A stretch of 64,000 bases of DNA from JAJPIG01 sp035531675 (GCA_035531675.1 DATKSL010000006.1:62001-126000); one strand, 5' to 3'; positions 41,249 to 50,705 are shown, counted from the first letter of the stretch. Notes: generated by a model from the sequence alone, not told the origin. Program-made: numbers and translations.

Positions 41249-41358
41249 AAAAAAAAGCCTGGTGCCCCGGAAAATGGAGCGCCAGACCCCAACTTTCTGC
41301 GAGCCCCCGTGGGCTCTCCCACGTAATCTGAATAACTGACCCCGCCACGCACTGTCAA
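41249..41358 (-). promoter_or_regulatory. Candidate promoter and attenuator-like leader of the aminotransferase-serA operon
   Basis: On the minus strand a TTGACA (41353-41358) is followed after 17 bases by TTATTC. Downstream, two hairpins share bases and cannot form together: GAGCCC/GGGCTC (41301-41316) and GTGGG/CCCAC (41309-41322). Next comes CTGGCGC/GCACCAG (41259-41285, six of seven pairs) followed by GC and eight T (41249-41256), which looks like an intrinsic terminator about 40 bases before the GTG start. A further CGGGT/ACCCG stem lies at 41225-41240. The arrangement is that of a riboswitch or attenuator, but I recognise no known class. Confidence 0.45.
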
Positions 41359-41436
41359 GGTGGGTGCGGCGGGGCGGGGCCGGACGCGGATTGAAAAGCG
41401 GCGGCCGCAGTTGTTAAACGATGGTTGGCCGATCGG

Positions 41437-42459
41437 ATGAGACTCGAGTACGAACTTCGCGATGGCACGCTGGTCTGGATCAAAAATCCGCACACGGGCG
41501 TGGTCTCGTACGTCGTTGACGTGCGCGGAAAGAGCTTTGCCTTCGCGCTCGGCGAGCGTCATATTCCGCACGGCGGCCAGCTGCTCGCGCCCGAAGCGGT
41601 AAGCCACGCCACCCGCGACTGCCCATTTTGTCCGGGCAACGAGGCGGCCACCACCCAGGAACTGTTCCGCATCACGGCGCAGGAGATGCCGGCATGGAAC
41701 GGCGGCGTGCGCGACGCGCCGTGGCTCATTCGCGTGCTCAACAACCTTTTTCCGCGCATCCCCGACGCACTCACCGGCGGGCGCAACGAATCGTATATCG
41801 TGATCGAGGATCCGCGGCATTTCATCGATGCGCCGCGCGCGCCGGGCGATCTGATGTATACCGGGGCGCTTGGCGAGGAGCATTTTCTTCAGCTGCTGAT
41901 GAGCGATGCGCGCGTGATTCGGCGCGCGTTCGAAAATCCGGCGGTCCGCTCGGTGGTGATCCGCAAGAACCAGGGCCGCGAGTCGGGCGCCTCCCAGCCG
42001 CATCTGCATCAGCAGATAATCGGCTCGCCGGCCGCGCTGCCGGCACTGGCCGCCGAGGCGCGCACCAGCCGCGAGCATCCCGAGTTCTGGGACGAGCTGC
42101 TCGAACTGGTCGAGCGTCTGGGTCTGATGCTCGAGCGCGACGGCGCCGCAATCAGCTTCCAGAGCCCAATTGGCGCGTTTCCGCGCAGCTACGAGGTGGT
42201 GATGCCGGGGTGCCGCCGGATGCTCCACGAACTCGCGCCCGACGAGCTGCGATCGTTCGCGCGCCTGCTGTTCGGATTGCTCCGTGTGCTGGGGCCGCTG
42301 CCGCTCGACTACGAAATTCATCAGGGCGAGGGGTTGCCGATTCACGCGCACGTCAACGCGCGGCTTTATCCTTATTCCAATGTCGCGGGCACGCTGAACC
42401 TGCCGAGCACCATCTTTGAAACCGCGGCCGCGATTCGCAAGGCGCTCGAGCGCACTTAA
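41437..42459 (+). CDS. galT: Galactose-1-phosphate uridylyltransferase-like (GalT/HIT family)
   Basis: A 340-aa HIT-fold nucleotidyltransferase. A Cys-x2-Cys zinc pair (CPFCPG), the VRNNLFPR-like segment RVLNNLFPRIP, SQPHLHQQ with the catalytic His pair, and a later PIHAHVNARLYP match GalT and the related UDP-sugar transferases or phosphorylases. GalT exchanges UMP between UDP-glucose and galactose-1-phosphate. No galE or galK is adjacent, so the sugar may differ. I use ATG 41437; a TTG four codons upstream also opens the frame. It is divergent from the aminotransferase leader. Confidence 0.85.
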   Translation: MRLEYELRDGTLVWIKNPHTGVVSYVVDVRGKSFAFALGERHIPHGGQLLAPEAVSHATRDCPFCPGNEAATTQELFRITAQEMPAWNGGVRDAPWLIRVLNNLFPRIPDALTGGRNESYIVIEDPRHFIDAPRAPGDLMYTGALGEEHFLQLLMSDARVIRRAFENPAVRSVVIRKNQGRESGASQPHLHQQIIGSPAALPALAAEARTSREHPEFWDELLELVERLGLMLERDGAAISFQSPIGAFPRSYEVVMPGCRRMLHELAPDELRSFARLLFGLLRVLGPLPLDYEIHQGEGLPIHAHVNARLYPYSNVAGTLNLPSTIFETAAAIRKALERT

Positions 42460-42462
42460 GCG

Positions 42463-43233
42463 TTACTCGCCGCGCCAGACCGGCTTGCGCTTTTCGACGA
42501 AGGCGCGCGCCCCTTCTCTGAAATCCTGACTGTTGCGGACCTTGGACGAGAACGCTTCGATATCCTCGTGCTCAGCGTCGTAAGCGTCGCGCATGCATCG
42601 GCGCACGATCGTCTTGAGCGATCGCATCGACAAGGGCGCGTTGTTGACCAGCTTTTCGACCAGCGCCTCGGCCGCCGGATCGAGCTCCTCATTGGCGACC
42701 ACCTGATGAACCAGCCCCATCTGCAGGGCGTGGTGCGCCTCGATGAGGTCGGCGGTCAGCAGGATGTAGTTGGTGTTGGGCGCGCCCACCGTCTCGATCA
42801 GCTTGCGCGCGAAGTCGAATGGCACGGTGAGCCCAATCTTGCCGAGGGTCATGCCCATCCGGGCGTCGTCCGAGGCGATGCGGAGGTCGCAGTGAAGCGC
42901 AAGCTGCAGGCCGCCGGCGATAGCGGCGCCGCGTACCGCCGCGACCGTCGGTATCGGTAGCTGCTCGATGCGCCGATAGAGGTTTTCGAGCGGCGACGGA
43001 TCGTTGCCACGCTCGATCGCGGCGGCTTCGGCGAGGTCGATGCCTGAGCAGAAGCCGCGCCCCTCGCCGCGAATCAGCAGCGCGCGGACCTCGCGATCCT
43101 GCTCGACCGCGGTGAGCCCGCGGTCCAGCGCCTCGATCATCGGCGCGTTGAGCGAGTTGCGCTTTTCGGGCCGGTTGAGCGTGAAAACCGAATAGTTGGG
43201 ACGGCGGGTGATACGGATTAGTTCATCGGCCAT
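42463..43233 (-). CDS. Enoyl-CoA hydratase/isomerase family protein
   Basis: A 256-aa crotonase: NRPEKRNSLNAPM, the oxyanion hole GFCSGIDLAE, and the second oxyanion block RGAAIAGGLQLALHCDLRIAS. At the second catalytic position typical hydratases have Glu; here the stretch reads GKIGLTVPFD, where I do not see it, so isomerase or other crotonase activity is possible. It acts on acyl-CoA thioesters. It is downstream of leuS by 27 bases, same strand. The start is ATG 43233. Confidence 0.83.
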   Translation of the reverse strand: MADELIRITRRPNYSVFTLNRPEKRNSLNAPMIEALDRGLTAVEQDREVRALLIRGEGRGFCSGIDLAEAAAIERGNDPSPLENLYRRIEQLPIPTVAAVRGAAIAGGLQLALHCDLRIASDDARMGMTLGKIGLTVPFDFARKLIETVGAPNTNYILLTADLIEAHHALQMGLVHQVVANEELDPAAEALVEKLVNNAPLSMRSLKTIVRRCMRDAYDAEHEDIEAFSSKVRNSQDFREGARAFVEKRKPVWRGE

Positions 43234-43260
43234 GACGATTACCTCCGCTAGCTCGCGCGG

Positions 43261-45699
43261 CTACGCGACGATGCTCAGCAGCTTGTCGGGCACGTAAATG
43301 ATCTTGCGCGGCGGCTTGCCGTTGAGATGGCGTACAACCGCCTCGCTCCGCAGCGCCATCCCGCGGACCTCTTCTTCGGCGGTCCCGGCGCCGACCTGCA
43401 GGCGATCGCGCACCTTGCCGTTGATCTGCACCACGACCGTGACCAGTTCGTCGCGTGCGAGTTCGGGATCGTGCGTCGGCCAAGATTCCAGATGGACCGA
43501 AGAATCGTGGCCGAGCGCGCGCCACAGCTCCTCGGCGATATGCGGCGTCATCGGCGCAAGCATGATCACATAGCTCTCGATCGCGAAGCGGCCGAGCGCC
43601 GCGGGATCGAGCCGCGTCGCGTAGTTCAGCTGATCCATCAGCGCGGCGAGCGCGGTATTGAAACGTTGCCGCTCGATATGGTCGGTGACGGTGCGGATGG
43701 TCTGATGAGCGCGGCGCACGGTCTCCGGGCTCGGCGTGCCCGGCGGACAGCCGGCGTCGACATAGCGCCGAACCATCGTCCAGACCCGCGTCAGAAAGCG
43801 CGCGGTGCCGGTGACGCCGTCCTCGTTCCAGTTGGTGGGCTCCTCGAAGGGCCCCATGAACAGCTCCCAGAGCCGCAGCGCGTCGGCGCCGTACTTCTCG
43901 ATCATGGAGTCGGGCGTGACCACGTTGCCGCGGCTCTTGGACATCTTCTGCCCGTCCGCCGCCCATACCATGCCCTGGTTGCGCAGCACCAGGAACGGTT
44001 CCTTGAAATCGATCAGACCCGCGTCGAACATCACCTTGGTCCACATCCGCGCGTACAGCAGATGCATCACGGCGTGCTCGGCGCCGCCGACATAAAGGTC
44101 GACCGGCAGCCAGTAATCGGCCGCCGCGCGCTCGAACGGCGCGCCTTCGTAATGCGGCGAGGCGAAGCGCAGGAAGTACCACGACGAGCAGGCAAAGCCG
44201 TCGAGCGTGTCGGTCTCGCGCGTGGCCGGCCCGCCGCATTGGGGACATACGGTGTTGACGAATTCCGGGACGTTGGCGAGCGGCGAGCGCCCGGTACCGG
44301 AGGGCTGATAATCCGTCATGTCCGGCAGCACGACCGGCAACTGGTCCTCGGGCACGGGCACGATACCGCAGGTGCGTTGGCAGTAGATGATCGGAATCGG
44401 CGCGCCCCAGTAACGCTGGCGCGAGATCAGCCAGTCACGCATCCGGTAGCTCACCGTCGGCCGGCCGATCCGATGCTCTTCGATCCAGCGGAACACCGCC
44501 TGGACCGCGTCCGCTGTTTTCAGTCCGTCGAGAAAGCCGGAGTTGACTGTGAGGCCGTGCTCGGTGAAGGCAGATTCCGCATCGGGCGGGCTGCCGTCGA
44601 GCGGCGCGGTGACGCGCGGTATCTCGAGGTCGTAGCGAGTGGCGAACTCGAAGTCGCGCTGATCCTCGCCGGGCGCGGCCATGATCGCGCCGGTCCCGTA
44701 GCCCATCAGCACGTAGTCGGCGATCCAGATCGGGATGTTACGCTGGCTGAAGGGATTGTATGCGTAAGCGCCGGTGAAGACGCCGCTCTTTTGCTTGACA
44801 GTCGAGAGCCGCTCGATCTCGCTCTGACGGCGGGCCTGCGTGACGTACTCCTCGACCGTGGCGCGCTGTGCGTCGCTGACGATCTCGGCGACCAGCGGAT
44901 GCTCGGGCGCGAGCACCATGAACGAGACGCCGAACACGGTGTCGGGCCGGGTGGTGAAAAAACGCACTTCCTTGCCCGGATGGTCGGCGACCGCGAACGC
45001 GATCTCGGCGCCCTCCGAGCGTCCAATCCAGTTGCGCTGCATCAGCTTGATCGGCTCGGGCCAGTCGACCAGGTCGAGGTCTTCGAGCAACCGGTCGGCA
45101 TAGGCGGTGATTCTGAAGTACCACTGCTCGAGATCTTTCTTGGTGACCGGGGTCTCGCTATGGCGCCAGCAGCAGCCGTTGACCACCTGCTCGTTGGCCA
45201 GGATGGTGCGGCATTGTTCGCACCACCATTGCGAGCCGACCGCGCGATAGGCGAGTCCGCGTTGATGGAGCAGCAGGAAGAACCACTGCGTCCAGCGGTA
45301 ATAGTCGGGCGCGGAAGAATTGATTTCGCGCGTCCAGTCATAGGCGCATCCGGACAACTTCAACTGACGCTTGAAGTTTGCGGCATACTGCGGCACGGTC
45401 TGCTTGGGATGGAGCCCCTTGAGCAGCGCCTCGTTCTCGGCCGGCAAGCCGAAGGCATCCCAGCCCATCGGATGCAGCACGTTGTAGCCGGTCATGCGCT
45501 TGAAGCGTCCGACCACGTCGGAGGGCACGTAGTTGTGCAGATGGCCGACCGAGAGGCCGTTGCCCGAGGGATAAGGGAACATCTCGAGCAGGTAGAACTT
45601 CGGCCGGCTGTGATCCTCGCCAGTTAGATAAAGCTCGGCGCGCTCCCATTCGGCCTGCCAGAAAGGCTCGATTTTTTTCGGATCGTAACGTTCGTCCAT
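43261..45699 (-). CDS. leuS: Leucyl-tRNA synthetase
   Basis: LeuS, 812 aa, class I. The HIGH-equivalent PYPSGNGLSVGHLHNY (about residues 42-57), the editing domain with FFTTRPDTVFGVSFMVLAPEHP, and KMSKS in GQKMSKSRGNVV (about 585) are all present, with the anticodon domain and a short C-terminal domain. A Cys-x2-Cys zinc knuckle (CPQCGG) lies in the connective part. It charges tRNA-Leu in the cytoplasm. The start is ATG 45699. The enoyl-CoA hydratase gene follows 27 bases later. Confidence 0.97.
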   Translation of the reverse strand: MDERYDPKKIEPFWQAEWERAELYLTGEDHSRPKFYLLEMFPYPSGNGLSVGHLHNYVPSDVVGRFKRMTGYNVLHPMGWDAFGLPAENEALLKGLHPKQTVPQYAANFKRQLKLSGCAYDWTREINSSAPDYYRWTQWFFLLLHQRGLAYRAVGSQWWCEQCRTILANEQVVNGCCWRHSETPVTKKDLEQWYFRITAYADRLLEDLDLVDWPEPIKLMQRNWIGRSEGAEIAFAVADHPGKEVRFFTTRPDTVFGVSFMVLAPEHPLVAEIVSDAQRATVEEYVTQARRQSEIERLSTVKQKSGVFTGAYAYNPFSQRNIPIWIADYVLMGYGTGAIMAAPGEDQRDFEFATRYDLEIPRVTAPLDGSPPDAESAFTEHGLTVNSGFLDGLKTADAVQAVFRWIEEHRIGRPTVSYRMRDWLISRQRYWGAPIPIIYCQRTCGIVPVPEDQLPVVLPDMTDYQPSGTGRSPLANVPEFVNTVCPQCGGPATRETDTLDGFACSSWYFLRFASPHYEGAPFERAAADYWLPVDLYVGGAEHAVMHLLYARMWTKVMFDAGLIDFKEPFLVLRNQGMVWAADGQKMSKSRGNVVTPDSMIEKYGADALRLWELFMGPFEEPTNWNEDGVTGTARFLTRVWTMVRRYVDAGCPPGTPSPETVRRAHQTIRTVTDHIERQRFNTALAALMDQLNYATRLDPAALGRFAIESYVIMLAPMTPHIAEELWRALGHDSSVHLESWPTHDPELARDELVTVVVQINGKVRDRLQVGAGTAEEEVRGMALRSEAVVRHLNGKPPRKIIYVPDKLLSIVA

Positions 45700-45758
45700 C
45701 GATTTAAGCGGACAGCCTGCGCCGGACCGTCAATCTAGCGCGGCGAGAAGCCGGCTTG

Positions 45759-46418
45759 CTACTTCTTGCGCGCGATTGTCAGGCCGTCGGCGAACGGCAG
45801 CATCACCGCCTCGACCCGCGTGTCCCTGGCGACCAGCTCGTTGATCTCGCGGACGCCGATAGTTTCGCGGTCCTGGTCGGCGCGGTCGAAGATTCTGCCG
45901 CTCCACAGCACGTTGTCGATCAGGATGAGCCCGTTGGGGCGGGTATGCTTGAGCGCCTCCTCGTAGTAGGCGCAGTAGTCGTCCTTGTTGGCGTCGATGA
46001 ACGAAAAATCGAACACCGTCGACGCGGGCAGCGCTTTCAGGGTCGCCAGCGCCGGTCCCAGCTTAAGCGTGATCTTGTCGGCAACGCCGGCTTGCTCCCA
46101 GTAACGTTTCGCGATCGAGGTCCACTGCTCATTGACGTCACAGCACAGCAGATGGCCGTCGGGCGGCAGCGCGCGTGCGACGATCAATGAGCTGTAGCCG
46201 GTGAAGGTGCCGACTTCGAGCGCCGACTTCGCGCCGATTGTGCGCACCAGCAGTCCGAGCAGCGTCGCCTCCTCGGCCGCGGTCTGCATGCATGGCAGCC
46301 AGCCGGCGAGCTTGGCGTTCTCCTGTTCGATCTGTTGGCGAATCGGATCGCGGTTATGCCCATGTTCGAGCACGTAGCGGTAGACCTCTTCGGTCTGCGG
46401 GATCGATTTCTCCGGCAT
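45759..46418 (-). CDS. SAM-dependent O-methyltransferase (catechol OMT-like, family 3)
   Basis: A 219-aa methyltransferase. It has the SAM motif EVGTFTGYSSL, the acidic DVNEQW end of strand 2, a metal-binding FIDANKDDY and LILIDNVLWSG, all typical of the divalent-metal-dependent O-methyltransferase family 3, which methylates catechols or caffeoyl groups. I use ATG 46418, preceded by AGAGGG; the longer frame to 46484 lacks homology. It stands alone between leuS and the Mut7-C gene. A 9-base inverted repeat pair lies upstream. Confidence 0.87.
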   Translation of the reverse strand: MPEKSIPQTEEVYRYVLEHGHNRDPIRQQIEQENAKLAGWLPCMQTAAEEATLLGLLVRTIGAKSALEVGTFTGYSSLIVARALPPDGHLLCCDVNEQWTSIAKRYWEQAGVADKITLKLGPALATLKALPASTVFDFSFIDANKDDYCAYYEEALKHTRPNGLILIDNVLWSGRIFDRADQDRETIGVREINELVARDTRVEAVMLPFADGLTIARKK

Positions 46419-46458
46419 CGGGTTGCCCTCTGTTTCAGGCGCGTTATATCGCGCGCCC

Positions 46459-46498
46459 GATAAACTGTTGCGGAGAACGGCCAAAAGCCCAGTTTATC
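46459..46498. repeat. Spaced inverted repeat upstream of the O-methyltransferase gene
   Basis: GATAAACTG (46459-46467) and CAGTTTATC (46490-46498) are perfect reverse complements 22 bases apart, about 40-80 bases upstream of the methyltransferase ATG. The pair may be a regulator site or a weak hairpin. Confidence 0.55.
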
Positions 46499-46549
46499 CT
46501 ACCCGGGATTTCATCGGAACAGGGCCGCCGGACCGTGGCGCGGCGTCTT

Positions 46550-47005
46550 CTAGCTCATCAGGCGATCAATCTCACGCCGGGCGCGTTCCGGATGAGTCGC
46601 CTCCCAGTAAACCCGGCCGCATCGATCGCACAGCGCAAAGCGCTCCTGGCTGGCATAGACGTAGGGCGGGATGCGGCCGCCGACCACTTCGCGTGCGATC
46701 TGGCGCAGCGGCGTGTTGCATCGTGAGCAGCGCGTAAAGGCCTGGCGCCGGATATCGAATGGACAGCGCTCGAGCACCGCGCGAAGCTGGCCGCGGAAGT
46801 CGCCGTGCTCAAGGTACAGGACGTCGGACGCGGTGCGCAGCCGCTTGTCGCGCGTCAGCATCAGGCGGCCTTCAGCGCGCGCCCGCCGCAACATCGCCGC
46901 GCCGGCCAGTCGTTCATCGCTGATCACGTCGGCGCCGAGCAATCTCAGCCATCGCGCCAGCCGCGCCACCATCCGGTCGGCGGCAAACTTCGGAATCTCT
47001 GCCAT
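46550..47005 (-). CDS. Mut7-C RNase-domain protein
   Basis: A 151-aa protein of the Mut7-C family (PIN-like fold). The start FAADRMVARLARWLRLLGADV is diagnostic, followed by the acidic LTRDKRL block and two Cys-x2-Cys pairs (CSRCN and CDRCGRVYW) that form a zinc ribbon. The family is thought to be RNase-like, acting in RNA processing, but its bacterial role is not settled. It is divergent from an alpha/beta hydrolase across 101 bases. The start is ATG 47005. Confidence 0.88.
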   Translation of the reverse strand: MAEIPKFAADRMVARLARWLRLLGADVISDERLAGAAMLRRARAEGRLMLTRDKRLRTASDVLYLEHGDFRGQLRAVLERCPFDIRRQAFTRCSRCNTPLRQIAREVVGGRIPPYVYASQERFALCDRCGRVYWEATHPERARREIDRLMS

Positions 47006-47106
47006 CGCCCAATCGCTTTCCTGTCCCGACGATCGCAGAGTATAGCAAGAGAGCGTAGCTGACCGTCCGGGGGACTATTCGTCGCTCGCCCGATCGGAGA
47101 GGCAGG

Positions 47107-47748
47107 ATGACCGAAGAATCAGTATCGTTCAAAGCCGGCGCGCTGATGCTCGAAGGGCGCTTCGCGCGGCCCCCGTCGGAGGGCGCGGTCCCCGGCGCCG
47201 TGGTATGCCATCCGCATCCGCTGTATGGCGGTTCGATGGACAACAACGTCGTGGCCGCGATCCTGAACGCGTTGTGGGCGATGAGTTTTGCGACCCTGCG
47301 CTTCAATTTCCGCGGCGTCGGGCACAGCGAGGGAAGCCACGGCGACGGCACCGCGGAGATTGAGGACGTGGCCGCCGCGGTGCGGTTTCTCGGCGCGCAG
47401 CCGGGCGTGCGCCGCGACGGTGTCGTGCTTGCCGGCTACTCGTTCGGCGCGCGGGTGGCGCTCAACGCCGCGCCCGGAATCGCGGAGGTCGCCAGCGTCA
47501 TCGCAGTCGCCCTGCCGGTCTCGATGAGGGAGCCGCCGTCGATGGCCGGGTGGGACAAGCCGCTGGTGCTGGTGGCCGGCGATCGCGATTCGTTTTGCAA
47601 CGTGCGCGACATCGAAGCCTTTCGCGCGCAGGTCACGCCCCATCCCGTCCTCAAGCTGATCATGGGAGCCGATCACTTTTTCGCCGGCTTCGAGAGCGAA
47701 CTCAGCGAGCAGATCGGGCAGGTAATGAGAGGCGCAAGCTCCGTTTAG
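47107..47748 (+). CDS. Alpha/beta hydrolase (CHPHP-type, COG2945)
   Basis: A 213-aa small alpha/beta hydrolase of COG2945. Its signature VVCHPHPLYGGSMDNNVV carries the oxyanion region, the nucleophile elbow is GYSFGA (Ser about 115), Asp is in AGDRDSF, and His is in GADHFFAG. The substrate is unknown. GGAGAGGCAGG before ATG 47107 is a good ribosome site. Its stop overlaps that of the convergent aminopeptidase by four bases. Confidence 0.86.
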   Translation: MTEESVSFKAGALMLEGRFARPPSEGAVPGAVVCHPHPLYGGSMDNNVVAAILNALWAMSFATLRFNFRGVGHSEGSHGDGTAEIEDVAAAVRFLGAQPGVRRDGVVLAGYSFGARVALNAAPGIAEVASVIAVALPVSMREPPSMAGWDKPLVLVAGDRDSFCNVRDIEAFRAQVTPHPVLKLIMGADHFFAGFESELSEQIGQVMRGASSV

Positions 47749-48872
47749 CGCGGCGCGGCGGTCCGCGTCGCCTCCCAGATCGCATAGAACGGATCGCCGG
47801 GATTGGCACTCGCCAGCTCGATAATCGCCGCAATCGTGGCGCGGGTATCCTGGTGATGCATTTGTTCGAGCGCCGCGAAATTCCAGAACTGATGGAAGTA
47901 GATGAGGTAGTTGATCAGCACCGCGTTGTTCAGCGGCTCGCGATCAAGATCGAATCGTTCGAGTCCCGAGAGCCGCGGCTTGAGCGCGGCGTAATCGGCC
48001 CTGATCTTCACGAACAGCGGCGCGCGCCGCTTGACGATTTCCTGATAGGACAGCCCGCTTTGATAAAGGCGCAGCAATTGCGCCTGGGCCTGCAGCAGGA
48101 ACGAAGCGAACTCGAGGTCGCTCTCAAGTACGCCGCGCGCCGCATGGGCATCGGCAGAGTTTGCTCCCTCGGTTGTGGTGAAGAAGTCGACCGCGCCGCG
48201 ACTGCCGACCCAGGTGGCCGCGCTTTCATCGAACATCGCGTCGCTGGCCAGGAAGTAGGTGCGATGAAACAGCTCGTGGATGATGACGCCGGCCAGCTCG
48301 ACGCGGCTCAGGTTGAGCAGATTCGAGAGCAGCGGATCGTTGAAGAAGCCAAGCGTTGAGAAAGCGACCGCCGGCCGGACGAAGGTGTCGTAACCCGCAG
48401 CCTTCAGACGCTTGGCTTCTGCCAGCGCCGCCTGGTGGTCGAAGTAGCCGCGATAGGGCACCCGGCCGACGATCGGAAACCACCAGGTCACCGGCTCAAG
48501 CGCATCGCGCGGCGCCGCCATCACCACCCACACGACCGCTCCGCGGTCGACCTCGCTAACGGTGCGGTAGGCGCCACCGACCTTGAGTCCCAAACGGTCG
48601 CGGGCGAAGTCGCGCACCTCGAGCACGGTCTTGAGTTTGGCGCGCGTGTCGGCCGGCAGATCGCTACGCGCCAGAACCTCGTCGATCGGCTTGCGATTCC
48701 ATAACAGGCGCATCTCCTCGTAGGCGCCGCGGGTGATATAGCCGAGCTCGCATCCTGAAACCCCAATCGCCAGCGCCGCCACGGCCAGCATCGCGATCGC
48801 GACTCGGACCGCGCGCAGGCGAGCGAACCATTCGGCGGCGGACAGGGTCCGGAGCGGAGCTCCCGGCAGCAT
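47745..48872 (-). CDS. Putative zinc aminopeptidase lipoprotein (COG4324)
   Basis: A 375-aa predicted peptidase. The signal sequence ends at a lipobox-like GVSGC, so it is probably anchored in the envelope. The metal motif is HELFH (HExxH) with a downstream Glu in FDESAATWVG, as in COG4324. The stretch FSTLGFFNDPLLS is also diagnostic of the family, and the full domain is retained. It follows the ABC exporter genes by 12 bases on the minus strand. Substrate is unknown; peptide processing in the periplasm is the natural guess. The start is ATG 48872. Confidence 0.82.
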   Translation of the reverse strand: MLPGAPLRTLSAAEWFARLRAVRVAIAMLAVAALAIGVSGCELGYITRGAYEEMRLLWNRKPIDEVLARSDLPADTRAKLKTVLEVRDFARDRLGLKVGGAYRTVSEVDRGAVVWVVMAAPRDALEPVTWWFPIVGRVPYRGYFDHQAALAEAKRLKAAGYDTFVRPAVAFSTLGFFNDPLLSNLLNLSRVELAGVIIHELFHRTYFLASDAMFDESAATWVGSRGAVDFFTTTEGANSADAHAARGVLESDLEFASFLLQAQAQLLRLYQSGLSYQEIVKRRAPLFVKIRADYAALKPRLSGLERFDLDREPLNNAVLINYLIYFHQFWNFAALEQMHHQDTRATIAAIIELASANPGDPFYAIWEATRTAAPR

Positions 48873-48884
48873 CGGCCAGCGTCC

Positions 48885-50705
48885 CTATTCGGCGGCTTCG
48901 AGCGCGCCGTATTGGAGCTCGAACAGCCGGTAGTAGAGGCCGCGCCGCTCGAGCAGCTCCCGATGGGTGCCGCTCTCACGCAGCATACCGTTGCTCAGCA
49001 CCAGTATCCGGTCGGCGCTCTGGATGGTCGACAGGCGATGGGCGATCACCAGCGCGGTGCGCCCGGTCAGCAGTTGTTCGAGCGCCAGTTGCACCAGGTG
49101 CTCGGTTTCGCTGTCGACGCTCGAGGTCGCCTCATCCATCACCAGGATGCGCGGGTCGTAGGCCAGCGCCCGCGCGAACGACAGCAACTGGCGCTGGCCG
49201 GCGGAGAAATTGGCGCCGCGCTCGTGGACCTCTTCCTGAAGGCGGGCGGGCATCTGCTCGACAAATTGCAGCGCCTGGGCGCGGGCCAGCGCCGTGCGCA
49301 CCGCGGCGTCGTCGAGATCGACGCGGCCGAGCCGGATGTTCTCGAGAATGTCGCCGGCGAACAGAAACACATCCTGCTGCACCAGCCCGATCGTGCGCCG
49401 GAGTTCGGCCAGGTCCCACTCGCGCACATCGACGCCGTCGACCAGAATTCGTCCGGCCCCGACGTCATAGAAACGGGTCAGCAGCTTGATGATGGTGGTC
49501 TTGCCCGAGCCGGTGGGGCCGACGATGGCGATCTTCTGGCCGGGTTCGACCGTGAGACTCAGGTCCTTGAGTACCGGCTCGCCGGGACGATAGGCAAAAT
49601 CGACGTGCTCGAAGATGATCGATCCGCGGCGATCGGCGATTGGCGCGGGCCGGGCCGGGCGCGGCATCGGCTCCTGCTCGAGCAGCGCCTCGAGCCGTTC
49701 CATCGCCGCCATCGCGGATTGCAGCACGGTGTACTTCTGCGACATTTCGCGCAGCGGGTTGAAGAACTTCTGCGCGTAATCCATGAAGGCCACCAGCGTG
49801 CCGAGCCCGATCAGGCCGCGAATCACCTCGCCGCCGCCGGCCCACAGGATAATGGCGATAGTGATCGCGCTCAGCGCCTCGACCGACGAGAACAGCCCGG
49901 CTTCGTAAATGTTGGCGAGTACCAGCGAGTCGCGCGCGTGCTGGTTAAGCTGATCGAACTCGCGGCGGCTCTCGCGCTCGCGGGTGAACAGTTGAATCAC
50001 CGACATCCCGGACAGCGACTCGGCGAGGTAGGCGTTGAGCGCCGCCAGCCGTTCGCGAATCTCGCGATAGACCACGCGGGCCCGCACGCGGAAAAAGTTG
50101 ACCAGCACCAGCAGCGGCGGAATCGCGCACAGCGCCCACAACGCCAGGCGGGCGTTGAACGAGAACATGATCACGACGATCGTAACCAGCGTCAGCGCAT
50201 CGTTGATGATCGTCAGCGAACCGGCATTCACCATTTCGCTAATCGCGTCGATATCGGTGGTCATACGGCTGACCAGGCGGCCGACCGGCGTGCGATCGAA
50301 AAACGCCATCGGCAGCCGCTCGACATGGTTGAACAGCGCGCCGCGCAAATCCGACATGCTGTACTGCGCGACCATCATGGTCAGATAGAACTGGCCATAG
50401 AAGGTCGCGAATTCGCCGAGCAGCATCGTGATATAAAGCGCGCCCATCGCGAGCAGGCCGTGCGAGCCGGCGGCAGCCAGCACCGGCTGCATCCAACGCG
50501 GTGGCGGCCGGCGATGCGGGTCGAGGAACAGATCGATCGTGAGCTTGATCAGGTAGGGCTGCGTGAGCGCGAACAGCGTGTTGAGCGGCATCAGGATGAC
50601 GGAGATCCAGAACTGCCGCCGGTAAGGGCGCACGAAGCCCCACACTCGCCTGAGCAGGGTCAGCTCATGGACAGGAGCGAGCTTTTCTTCGCGACCGATC
50701 TCCAT
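48885..50705 (-). CDS. ABC exporter subunit (MsbA-like), canonical catalytic Glu
   Basis: A 606-aa half-transporter: six transmembrane helices then a nucleotide-binding domain. Walker A is GPTGSGKTT, Walker B ends in LVMDEATSS with the catalytic Glu, and the signature reads FSAGQ instead of LSGGQ. The upstream gene encodes a partner with a normal signature but Asp at the catalytic Glu. This reciprocal pattern is that of heterodimeric exporters such as TM287/288 or LmrCD. The cargo is probably lipid or drug. The two genes are 5 bases apart. The start is ATG 50705. Confidence 0.88.
   Translation of the reverse strand: MEIGREEKLAPVHELTLLRRVWGFVRPYRRQFWISVILMPLNTLFALTQPYLIKLTIDLFLDPHRRPPPRWMQPVLAAAGSHGLLAMGALYITMLLGEFATFYGQFYLTMMVAQYSMSDLRGALFNHVERLPMAFFDRTPVGRLVSRMTTDIDAISEMVNAGSLTIINDALTLVTIVVIMFSFNARLALWALCAIPPLLVLVNFFRVRARVVYREIRERLAALNAYLAESLSGMSVIQLFTRERESRREFDQLNQHARDSLVLANIYEAGLFSSVEALSAITIAIILWAGGGEVIRGLIGLGTLVAFMDYAQKFFNPLREMSQKYTVLQSAMAAMERLEALLEQEPMPRPARPAPIADRRGSIIFEHVDFAYRPGEPVLKDLSLTVEPGQKIAIVGPTGSGKTTIIKLLTRFYDVGAGRILVDGVDVREWDLAELRRTIGLVQQDVFLFAGDILENIRLGRVDLDDAAVRTALARAQALQFVEQMPARLQEEVHERGANFSAGQRQLLSFARALAYDPRILVMDEATSSVDSETEHLVQLALEQLLTGRTALVIAHRLSTIQSADRILVLSNGMLRESGTHRELLERRGLYYRLFELQYGALEAAE

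Noticed and set aside
43327..45627. Open frame of 766 aa antisense to leuS
   Set aside because: LeuS is certain on the minus strand; the plus-frame peptide is a compositional shadow.
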